This document shows positions 1 to 5,568 of a stretch of DNA of 11,382 nucleotides, piece after piece. The stretch's first letter is position 1. Every line of letters begins with the position of its first letter. Position numbers and translations under genes: made by a program. Below the pieces are notes generated by a model. It did no database searches. It saw only the letters and a list, made by a program, of their open reading frames with translations, and was not told the DNA's origin. This DNA comes from DATKMS01 sp041497995 (GTDB taxonomy: Bacteria; Desulfobacterota; Binatia; HRBIN30), in the NCBI GenBank assembly GCA_041497995.1, contig JBGQHM010000216.1:1-11382 (forward strand), given 5' to 3'.

Positions 1-471
1 ATGGTGTTGGCACTCGATAGGCAGCTCACCAAAGGCATCTACTGGCACAACCTTCCGAAGCCTGCCGGCTTCCCGTTTCTCGCTATGGTCGAGCACACGA
101 ATTACATGGATCCGAAGCACTACGGCGGGGATCACATCATCTATTGCGGCGACTACCTCGACCCAAACCACGAGTACTTCCACCTGTCCAAGGAGCAGCT
201 GCTGGAGAAGTTCCTGCCAGCGCTGCCACGCTTCAATCCGCAGTTCGACCGCAGTTGGGTGAAGGAATCGTGGCTGTGGAGGACCGCCTACGCGCAGCCG
301 GTGCCGCCGGTAAATCACTCGCACAACATCCCGGACGTGCGCACGCCGGTGAAAGGGCTGTACTTCGCCTCGATGAGTCAGGTGTATCCGTGGGATCGCG
401 GCACCAACTTCGCCGTCGAGATCGGGCGCCGCGTGGCGAAGATGGTGATGGAAGATGCAGCCGTCAGCTGA
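1..471 (+). CDS. FAD-dependent amine oxidase/protoporphyrinogen oxidase-like oxidoreductase, C-terminal part (5' end outside window)
   Basis: The visible 156 residues match the C-terminal part of flavin-containing amine oxidase/protoporphyrinogen oxidase-like proteins. The clearest signature is GLYFASMSQVYPWDRGTNFA at about residues 119-138, followed by a basic helix (EIGRRVAKMV). This corresponds to the end of the family, where a glycine-rich strand and a helix contact the FAD and an RG(T/M)N..A motif closes the cofactor site. The N-terminal dinucleotide-binding GxGxxG fold is absent, so the gene must begin upstream and the ATG at position 1 is very probably an internal Met. The segment WHNLPKPAGFPFLAMVEHTN (15-34) is substrate-domain sequence common in these proteins. 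The substrate cannot be told. The stop at 469-471 lies 2 nt before the DUF309 start, so the two are likely co-transcribed. Confidence 0.8.
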   Translation: MVLALDRQLTKGIYWHNLPKPAGFPFLAMVEHTNYMDPKHYGGDHIIYCGDYLDPNHEYFHLSKEQLLEKFLPALPRFNPQFDRSWVKESWLWRTAYAQPVPPVNHSHNIPDVRTPVKGLYFASMSQVYPWDRGTNFAVEIGRRVAKMVMEDAAVS

Positions 472-473
472 AG

Positions 474-842
474 ATGGTGAGTGATGCGCGTCTCACTCGC
501 GGTGTTGAACGCTTCAACGCGGGCGAGTTCTTCACGGCGCACGAGATCTGGGAAGCGATGTGGTTGGACACCGTCGGCGCGGAGAAGCTGCTGCTGCAGG
601 GTTTGGTGCAGATCGCAGCCGGCTATGCGAAGGTCGAGACCGGCGCGCGGGGTGGAGCGATCAAGCTGCTGACGCGCGGCCTCGAGCGCGTGCGTCAGTT
701 CGGGCCGGTCGCGTTGGGTCTCGCGATCGGACCGTTCGTTGAAGGTGTTAGTGCGGACCTGCAACGCCTGCGCGACGCTCCCACAGACACCACGAGCCTC
801 GATCAGATGCGCATACCCGACCTGCAGCTGGCATTCGCGTAG
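474..842 (+). CDS. DUF309 domain-containing protein
   Basis: A 122-residue, mostly helical protein that matches the DUF309 family over its length. The first signature is FNAGEFFTAHEIWEAMW at residues 14-30, with the HExWE core. The second is EKLLLQGLVQIAAGYAK at 37-53, followed by an amphipathic helix (GGAIKLLTRGLERVRQF). The biochemical role of the family is unknown; the conserved His and Glu suggest a polar pocket, which is inference. The ATG at 474 is chosen because it falls 2 nt after the upstream stop. The same frame stays open back to about 144, but that part lies inside the oxidoreductase and looks like Arg/Ala-rich shadow translation. No strong Shine-Dalgarno is visible, which fits coupled translation. 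The TAG stop (840-842) lies within the left arm of the inverted repeat that follows. Confidence 0.85.
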   Translation: MVSDARLTRGVERFNAGEFFTAHEIWEAMWLDTVGAEKLLLQGLVQIAAGYAKVETGARGGAIKLLTRGLERVRQFGPVALGLAIGPFVEGVSADLQRLRDAPTDTTSLDQMRIPDLQLAFA

Positions 843-937
843 CGGCGGGTTTCAAACCCGCAGACTTGGCACCGGCGCAAACGACGGCAGGCATGTGCGT
901 CGCCGGCACAGAAGGCGGGTTTGAAACCCGCCGCTAC
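839..937. repeat. REP-like inverted repeat pair between convergent genes
   Basis: Two perfect 23-bp arms, 839-861 and 915-937, are reverse complements of each other around a 53-nt centre. Each arm is itself a near-palindrome with core GCGGGTTTCAAACCCGC (left arm, 845-861). A second short stem, CCGGCG at 872-877 with CGCCGG at 901-906, sits inside the loop, so the whole element can fold as a long nested hairpin or cruciform. It fills most of the gap between DUF309 (plus) and the secreted protein (minus). A bidirectional terminator or a REP/BIME-type mobile repeat are both possible. There is no clear T-tract on either side, so classical intrinsic termination is not obvious. The left arm overlaps the last codons and stop of DUF309. 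Confidence 0.85.
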
Positions 938-948
938 ACCGACTTACG

Positions 949-1983
949 TCACTGCGGCGGAGCGACGCGCACCAGCGTCGCAGTATCGTTGACGGTACAC
1001 TGGACGCAGAAGGTGTTGAGGCCATAGCTCCAGCGGGCCGATGCCGTGCCGGTGCCATTCAGCTGGAAGGTGAAGGTGTAGTCGAAAACGTACTGCTCCG
1101 GCACGCCGCTGTTCGGGCACACGCGCACATCGAAAACGCTGTAGAGCGTTTTCACCGTGTTCTTCGTACTGAGCTCTAGCCCGCGGCCGAGCCGCGCGCC
1201 GTTGCGGATCTCGACATCGAGCCGGCCGTCAACCGCCGTCACGTGATAGACCGTAGGTTGCAGGCTCGTAAACGGCACCCCGTTGAGGAAGCAAATCGCC
1301 CCACCCCAATTCGCCGCCCAGTCGCCGGAGAGGCGATACGCGAGACCCGTGGGTGTTGGCGTCGCCGTCGGCGTGCGGGTCACGGTGACGGTGCGGGTCA
1401 CGGTCGCGGTCGCCGTGAATGTCGGCACGGACGTATTGGTCGGTGTCGGCGTTGCGGTTGCCGATGGAGTGACCGTCTTGGTCGCGGACGCGGTTGCGGT
1501 CAATGTTGGCGGTGACGTGCCCGTCGGCGTGTTGGTGCCGTTCGGCGTGCGCGTGATGGTGAACGACGGGGTGGGTGTGGGCGTCCATGGCGCCGCAAAG
1601 GTATCGAAGATATCTGCCAGGATCGGAACAAAGTCACGATCGGAGAGGCCGCGGTCACGGAAGCGGTCCGCCGCCGCGCACGCCGGGAACTTGGTGGCGT
1701 TGCCAGAGACAACGATCGCCGCAGAAAAATCGGCGGCCGTGCCGCGCCCGTCGCAGTTGGCATCAGCAAGGAGTGGCAGCGGCGTAGGCGTAGGGGATGG
1801 TGTCCGTGTCGGGGTCGGGGCCCCCGTCGGGGTTAGCGTCCGGGTTGGAGACGGCGTCAGTGTGGGTGCGTGGACGGGCGTGCTCTGGGCCGCAGCGCCG
1901 CCGCAGTGGAACAGCAAGATCCACAGCAGAAGGCCGGCGAAGAGAGCGGCCCGGAGAAGAACGCGTGCGTCGCTGCGCCTCAC
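949..1983 (-). CDS. Secreted protein with Thr/Pro-rich linkers and dockerin-like EF-hand module
   Basis: A 344-residue exported protein. Residues 1-32 form a signal peptide: MRRSDAR, a hydrophobic core LLRAALFAGLLLWILLF, and a likely cleavage site after AAA. Residues 34-73 and 134-213 are degenerate Thr-Pro/Thr-Ala linkers. Between them lies a dockerin/EF-hand-like module. The loop at 74-85 has Asp, Asn, Asp, Gly and Asp at EF-hand positions 1, 3, 5, 6 and 12. A second, degraded loop (106-117) has Phe at position 3 and Arg at 6. C77 and C102 could form a disulfide. The C-terminal 130 residues look beta-rich with Cys at 231, 289, 326 and 329, and match no family I recognise. I prefer the GTG at 1983 because it overlaps the upstream DUF1302 stop as GTGA; a GTG at 2007 is the alternative. 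Probable role: a cell-surface or extracellular protein of unknown function. Confidence 0.75.
   Translation of the reverse strand: MRRSDARVLLRAALFAGLLLWILLFHCGGAAAQSTPVHAPTLTPSPTRTLTPTGAPTPTRTPSPTPTPLPLLADANCDGRGTAADFSAAIVVSGNATKFPACAAADRFRDRGLSDRDFVPILADIFDTFAAPWTPTPTPSFTITRTPNGTNTPTGTSPPTLTATASATKTVTPSATATPTPTNTSVPTFTATATVTRTVTVTRTPTATPTPTGLAYRLSGDWAANWGGAICFLNGVPFTSLQPTVYHVTAVDGRLDVEIRNGARLGRGLELSTKNTVKTLYSVFDVRVCPNSGVPEQYVFDYTFTFQLNGTGTASARWSYGLNTFCVQCTVNDTATLVRVAPPQ
1345..1584 (-). repeat. Degenerate hexanucleotide repeat encoding the second Thr-Pro linker
   Basis: This stretch encodes residues 134-213 of the secreted protein. It is made of degenerate 6-nt units (ACN followed by CCN, GCN or GTN on the minus strand, seen as G/T-rich units on the plus strand). 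A shorter stretch of the same kind, 1765-1884, encodes residues 34-73. Low-complexity linkers of this type separate domains of secreted bacterial proteins and are prone to length variation by slippage. Confidence 0.8.
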
Positions 1984-3548
1984 AGCCGGTACTCGAGCTG
2001 AATCCACCCCTGGCCATTGCGTTTGAATTGGCCCCCGACGGATTGCGCGCGGCCGGCGATGAAGAGGTATCCCACCTCCGTGCTGATGTGGTCGGTCACG
2101 CTGTAGGTCAGTCGCGGTCGCACAATCGTGTAGTCGCTCTCGATCGCATGGACGGCGACCAGCTGCGCCTTGAGCGTATCCGCAAGGAAGCCTTTGCGCA
2201 GGTTGGCCACCAGCCGCGTCTCGACGTCCTTTATCAGCAGCTGCACGTCGTTGTGCAAGACGTCAGTTTGGTTGACCTGCAGCAGCGCCGTGTAGCCCTC
2301 GTAGACGTAGTCACCGCCGAGGCCCCACTCCACCGCGTCGCGCGTGACCGAGCCTGGCGGGAGCGCCACAGCAGCGGTTCCTGCACCACGCGCCAGGGCA
2401 CCAAGGGCCTGGGCGATCTCCGGCGCGATGGCGCGCGGGTCGGTGATCAGGAAACGCAGGTCCCGACTAAACGGGCGCCCGTTCAGATAGGCGCCTTCGG
2501 CGCGCACCGTGAAGCGGTCAAAGGCGTACGCCGCGTCGGCACCCGCGGAGTTGATCTGTTGAAAGTTGGGGGTCAGCGTCGTTGACGCTGCCAAGTTCTT
2601 CACGTGCAACGGGCTGGTCGGGTCGGGCTGACCCGTGGCCACGGCGGTGAGATTGAAAGCCGGCTGCGGGTCAAAGCCGTGATAGTAGTACACGGCGAAG
2701 TCAACGTCGTGCGTCAGCCCGGAGTAGCGCAGACCAATGTCGCTATTCTCCATTCGCCAGGCCGGCGATCCGCTGTTGCGTACCTGGAAACCGACGGGAA
2801 CCGAGAACGCGGGGTTGAATCCGCCGTTGATGGGAATAATGCCGGCAGGGACAAAGAACGTCGTAGTCGGTACCGCGGCCGGCGGGAACCAGCGCTCGGC
2901 ATCGCACCGCGACACGCCATTCTGGACGACGCAATCGGCCAGCGGGAAACGATAGGGAACGTACTTCGGTACCCACACTGCGGTGAGACGGCTCTCAGCC
3001 GGTAGTTGCCAGGCCTCTGGCAGATAGTAGGAGCCCTGCAGCGCCGGCACGCCAATCTTGCGATCGACTTCGTCGTCCATGAGTGGATCGATGAAGTTGA
3101 GCGCGTTGATCAGATCGTTCGGCTGAGTGCGGTCGAGCTTCCCCCACGCAACCTTCTGTATGCCCAGGCGTAGGTCCACAGAAGGCAGGCGCACGTCGAA
3201 GTACGCCTCTTGGAAATCAGCCACCGGGGAAATGTCCTGAAAGGCATCGTCCCACCTGTACACACCGGAGCGATCTGCCTTCATCGTCGGGCCGCCGTTC
3301 GTGGCGACGGTGGCGGAGTCGAAGTGCAGCCAGTCGGTCAGAGACGCCGCGGCGCGCACGTGCAGCTGTTCGCGCGTGCGGTCGTGCTTCGTGGAGCCGT
3401 TCTCTTCGATGACTTCGCGCAGGCTGAGGGTGGCGTCGAGGTCAACGGGCCGGCCGCCGATGGTCGTCTGGATCCCCCACGCAGTCACCGCGGCCCACAG
3501 CTGCGTAAGCAAAATCACGGCGATGCTGCTTCCCGTGGCTCTTCGCAC
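1980..3548 (-). CDS. DUF1302-type outer-membrane beta-barrel protein
   Basis: A 522-residue predicted outer-membrane barrel. Residues 1-23 look like a signal peptide (basic MRR, hydrophobic IAVILL...LWAAV, cleavage near VTA). The mature part alternates polar and hydrophobic residues in many short strands with Gly/Asn/Asp turns. The most diagnostic segment lies at 127-156 (RLGIQKVAWGKLDRTQPNDL, then INALNFIDPL). It corresponds to the WG(x)nNxINPxD-type motif of the DUF1302 family, where it follows the strand pair that opens the barrel. The protein ends in a strand (GWIQLEYRL) with a terminal Leu rather than Phe. The family is uncharacterised but is often found with lipid or hydrophobic-compound transport and degradation genes. 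The start is GTG at 3548, with GGGAGG at 3553-3558 four nt upstream. The stop overlaps the start of the next minus-strand gene. Family call is moderate; barrel call is strong. Confidence 0.75.
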   Translation of the reverse strand: MRRATGSSIAVILLTQLWAAVTAWGIQTTIGGRPVDLDATLSLREVIEENGSTKHDRTREQLHVRAAASLTDWLHFDSATVATNGGPTMKADRSGVYRWDDAFQDISPVADFQEAYFDVRLPSVDLRLGIQKVAWGKLDRTQPNDLINALNFIDPLMDDEVDRKIGVPALQGSYYLPEAWQLPAESRLTAVWVPKYVPYRFPLADCVVQNGVSRCDAERWFPPAAVPTTTFFVPAGIIPINGGFNPAFSVPVGFQVRNSGSPAWRMENSDIGLRYSGLTHDVDFAVYYYHGFDPQPAFNLTAVATGQPDPTSPLHVKNLAASTTLTPNFQQINSAGADAAYAFDRFTVRAEGAYLNGRPFSRDLRFLITDPRAIAPEIAQALGALARGAGTAAVALPPGSVTRDAVEWGLGGDYVYEGYTALLQVNQTDVLHNDVQLLIKDVETRLVANLRKGFLADTLKAQLVAVHAIESDYTIVRPRLTYSVTDHISTEVGYLFIAGRAQSVGGQFKRNGQGWIQLEYRL

Positions 3549-3552
3549 CCAA

Positions 3553-3558
3553 CCTCCC
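3553..3558 (-). promoter_or_regulatory. Ribosome binding site for the DUF1302 gene
   Basis: GGGAGG on the minus strand ends 4 nt before the GTG start at 3548. It supports that GTG, which begins directly with a signal peptide. Confidence 0.6.
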
Positions 3559-3583
3559 GTCTGCGTAACCGCGCTGGCTTAAC

Positions 3584-3612
3584 TTGAAATCCGTCAATGC
3601 GCAATCCAGTAT
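3584..3612 (+). promoter_or_regulatory. Possible sigma70-like promoter for the small gene/MBL operon
   Basis: In the 110-nt gap between the divergent genes, TTGAAA (3584-3589) lies 17 nt before CAGTAT (3607-3612). This is a fair match to -35 and -10 boxes, about 40 nt ahead of the ATG at 3659. The -10 matches only three of six consensus positions and the organism's sigma factors are unknown. No comparable pair was found for the minus-strand gene. Confidence 0.3.
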
Positions 3613-3646
3613 GTCGTCATCTACCGCCCATGTAGTCTCTGCGCGC

Positions 3647-3651
3647 GAGGA
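3647..3651 (+). promoter_or_regulatory. Ribosome binding site deciding the start of the 82-aa gene
   Basis: GAGGA is followed by a 7-nt spacer and ATG at 3659. The upstream in-frame starts, TTG at 3584 and ATG at 3611, have no comparable site, and the TTG coincides with the possible -35 box. Confidence 0.65.
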
Positions 3652-3658
3652 CATACGC

Positions 3659-3907
3659 ATGCCAACGGATGATCTGCTCTCCAAAGGACTCGACAACGAC
3701 ATCTACTCGGCACATCGCCGGTTCCTGACCGCCATGGAGAGCCGGGTACCGGCGCTGCCGCTCGAAACCAAGGAACGGTACTTCGCGATCCTGTCGTCCC
3801 TCGTGGGCAAGCTCGAGGTTGAGGAGAAGCAGTTGCGCGAGGTGCTCCAAGAGATGATGGCAGAGGCGGCAGGGTTCATTTTCCAGGAACTCGGGTCATC
3901 CCGCTGA
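3659..3907 (+). CDS. Small helical protein of unknown function (82 aa)
   Basis: I do not recognise this 82-residue protein. It appears all-helical: an N-terminal segment (DNDIYSAHRRFLTAMESRV, residues 12-30), a Pro-Leu-Pro break near 31-35, and a long charged amphipathic helix from about 36 to 78, rich in Glu, Leu and Lys (for example KLEVEEKQLREVLQEMM). The last helix could pack as a coiled coil or helical hairpin. There is no signal peptide, Cys or metal-binding motif. The ATG at 3659 is preceded by GAGGA at good spacing. A frame 25 codons longer, from a TTG at 3584, is open but its extra part looks non-coding. The stop lies 10 nt before the metallo-hydrolase start, so the two genes are probably one transcript and may act together. 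Confidence 0.65.
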   Translation: MPTDDLLSKGLDNDIYSAHRRFLTAMESRVPALPLETKERYFAILSSLVGKLEVEEKQLREVLQEMMAEAAGFIFQELGSSR

Positions 3908-3917
3908 TGAGCTCGGT

Positions 3918-4937
3918 GTGAAGTCCGCATTCTTGCCGCGCTTGGTCAACGGGCCTTTCGGCGATCCCGGCCTGCACGTCGGCCTGCGGTGGCAGGGGAC
4001 GGCCCTCCAATTCGATCTCGGCCGCATCGATCGCTTACCGGCCGCAGAGATTCTCAAGCTGACGCACGTCTTCGTATCGCACACGCACATCGACCACTTC
4101 ATCGGCTTCGATCGGATCATCCGCCTGTTTCTGGCGCGCGATGCCGCGCTCGCCCTCTTCGGACCGCCGGGCATCATCGGCAACGTCACCGGCAAGCTCG
4201 CCGGCTACACGTGGAATTTGGTCGACGGCTACGATTTCGTCCTGACGGTCCACGAGGTACATCCGGATCACATTCGCAGCGTGCGCTTGCCGGCAACCAC
4301 CGCCTTCACGCTCGAGGAGGCGGGCTGTCGGGAGTTCACGGGCGTGCTGCACGAAGAGCCGGCGTTCAGCGTGCGCGCTGTGCACCTCGATCACAAGATC
4401 CTCTGCCTCGGGTTTGCGGTGATCGAGAAGACACACCTAAACGTGCGCAAGGACGAGTTGGGCCGGCTCGGCATTCCAGCCGGACCCTGGCTCAACACAA
4501 TGAAGGAAGCCGTCCGGGCGGCTGCACCGAACGATACGAAGATCGTCGCGCGTTGGCTGGAAGACGGCACACCGCGCGCCGCGGAATTTAACCTCGCGGA
4601 GCTGCGCAACCGCCTCATCGTGGAAACGCCGGGACAGAAGCTCGTCTACGTCGTCGACACGCTATTCAACAAGCAGAACGTCGCCCGAATCACCGAGCTG
4701 GCCCAGGGCGCAGACGTGTTCTTTTGCGAGTCGCTCTTCCTCGATGAGGACCGCGACCAGGCGCTGAAGCGCTACCACCTCACCGCCCGACAAGCTGGGA
4801 CCCTCGGCCGGCTCGCGGGCGTCAAGCATCTCCAGGTGTTCCATTTCTCCTCGCGCTACGACGGCCAAGGCGAGCGTCTCTACGCAGAAGCAGAGGCCAC
4901 CTTTCGTGGCGAGCTGGCGGCGGATGAGCCGGTGTGA
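3918..4937 (+). CDS. MBL-fold metallo-hydrolase, ribonuclease Z-like
   Basis: A 339-residue metallo-beta-lactamase-fold protein. The metal-binding motif is SHTHIDH at residues 54-60 (H55, H57, D59, H60). Further likely metal or catalytic residues are D247 (VYVVDTLF), H287 (RYHLTARQAG) and H309 (LQVFHFSSRY). The layout resembles RNase Z: HLDHKILCLGF at 156-166, a following segment that ends in the GIPAGPWL motif (185-192), and the HLTARQAG/FHFSSRY end. Canonical tRNase Z matures tRNA 3' ends; at 339 residues this protein is slightly longer than the usual roughly 310, so it may be a paralogue acting on another phosphoester. The start is GTG at 3918, giving MKSAFLPRLVNGPFGDPGL, which fits the expected beginning. 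It is preceded by the 82-aa gene (10-nt gap) and followed by a repeat-filled gap. MBL call near certain; substrate unknown. Confidence 0.88.
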   Translation: MKSAFLPRLVNGPFGDPGLHVGLRWQGTALQFDLGRIDRLPAAEILKLTHVFVSHTHIDHFIGFDRIIRLFLARDAALALFGPPGIIGNVTGKLAGYTWNLVDGYDFVLTVHEVHPDHIRSVRLPATTAFTLEEAGCREFTGVLHEEPAFSVRAVHLDHKILCLGFAVIEKTHLNVRKDELGRLGIPAGPWLNTMKEAVRAAAPNDTKIVARWLEDGTPRAAEFNLAELRNRLIVETPGQKLVYVVDTLFNKQNVARITELAQGADVFFCESLFLDEDRDQALKRYHLTARQAGTLGRLAGVKHLQVFHFSSRYDGQGERLYAEAEATFRGELAADEPV

Positions 4938-4943
4938 GGATCG

Positions 4944-5013
4944 TGGCTCGTGACTGGTGACTCGTGATTCGGAAAGCAAGATCGACGAGTCACCAGTCAG
5001 GCGTCACGCGTCA
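4944..5013. repeat. Opposed heptamer arrays forming an inverted repeat
   Basis: On the plus strand, 4944-4971 reads as four contiguous heptamers close to TGACTCG. On the minus strand, 4986-5013 also reads as four contiguous heptamers: TGACTCG and TGACTGG, then two TGACGCS units. The two arrays point away from the minus/plus junction and are separated by 14 nt (4972-4985). The inner units give a perfect 15-bp inverted repeat, 4951-4965 with 4985-4999. It extends by 3 bp (GAT/ATC) if one base is bulged. The element fills most of the gap between the MBL and PPOX genes. It may act as a hairpin in mRNA or be a mobile or slippage-derived repeat; function is unknown. Confidence 0.75.
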
Positions 5014-5020
5014 CGATGCG

Positions 5021-5452
5021 GTGCTCTCGCCGGATGAACGCGCCTTCGCCGAACGCCACCGAGTCGCCCACCTCGCGACAGCCGATGCAGCCGGGGCACC
5101 CCACGTCATCCCGATCTGTTATGCCGTGGTGGACGATATCTTCTACGTCGTCATCGACGACAAGCCGAAGCGCACGCGCACGGGCCTGAAGCGCCTGCGC
5201 AACATCGCTGCGAACCCACAGGCGGCGTTGGTCATCGACGACTACGGTGAGGACTGGACGCGGCTGGCCTACCTCCTCGTGCGCGGACGTGCCGCGCTTG
5301 TCGGTGAAACGACAGAGTATGACATGGCCCTCGCAGTCCTCCGTGAGCGCTACCCGCAGTATCGTGCGATGCGCTTGAGGTTTGAGACGCATCCGCTGGT
5401 GCGCATTGTCCCGGAGCAGCGACACTTTTGGCGAGCCACACCGGGACGCTGA
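5021..5452 (+). CDS. PPOX-class, probable F420-dependent oxidoreductase (Rv0121-like, TIGR03668 type)
   Basis: A 143-residue split-barrel flavin/F420-binding protein of the pyridoxamine-5'-phosphate oxidase superfamily. The N-terminal strand-turn RVAHLATADAAGAPHVIPIC (14-33) is the typical opening. DDKPKRT (46-52) and NP.AALVIDDYGEDW (65-79) form the cofactor-side strands, and VRGRAALV (87-94) follows. The order and the length near 143 match the Rv0121 subgroup, which is thought to use F420 rather than FMN; cofactor use here is inferred from family only. The GTG at 5021 is chosen because it gives the family length and lies just after the heptamer repeat. A GTG at 4964 is in frame but lies inside that repeat. 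Orientation fits read-through from the MBL gene, though the 83-nt gap carries a hairpin. Substrate unknown. Confidence 0.82.
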   Translation: MLSPDERAFAERHRVAHLATADAAGAPHVIPICYAVVDDIFYVVIDDKPKRTRTGLKRLRNIAANPQAALVIDDYGEDWTRLAYLLVRGRAALVGETTEYDMALAVLRERYPQYRAMRLRFETHPLVRIVPEQRHFWRATPGR

Positions 5453-5568
5453 CGGATGCAGCCGCAGTCCTCGCTGCGTGGTGACAGACACGACCGGCCG
5501 CAAGATGCCAGTCGTGGCAGCCCCGGACTTGTGGGGAACGGCAGGTTTGTAGGATAACCCCTTCCGCT

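Noticed and set aside
144..473. Upstream extension of the DUF309 frame.
   Set aside because: It overlaps the oxidoreductase gene out of frame, is Arg/Ala-rich without domain similarity, and the family length fits a start at 474.
438..480. 11-bp direct repeat GAAGATGGTGA at 438-448 and 470-480, around the oxidoreductase/DUF309 junction.
   Set aside because: Short and single-spaced; both copies are explained by coding sequence, with no sign of an insertion or attachment site.
1283..2026. A 247-codon plus-strand open frame with long Val-Gly repeats, antisense to the secreted protein.
   Set aside because: It is the complement of the Thr-Pro-rich codons (ACN CCN), which forces Val/Gly-rich open frames. 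It has no ribosome binding site and no recognisable domain, and it crosses into the DUF1302 gene.
4964..5020. Earlier GTG start for the PPOX gene.
   Set aside because: The start lies inside the heptamer array, the 19 extra residues look like translated repeat, and the family length near 143 fits the GTG at 5021.
5506..5536. Small hairpins before the HyuB gene (TGCCA/TGGCA and CCCC/GGGG).
   Set aside because: Stems of 4-5 bp are expected by chance in G+C-rich DNA; no T-tract or conserved leader motif was seen.
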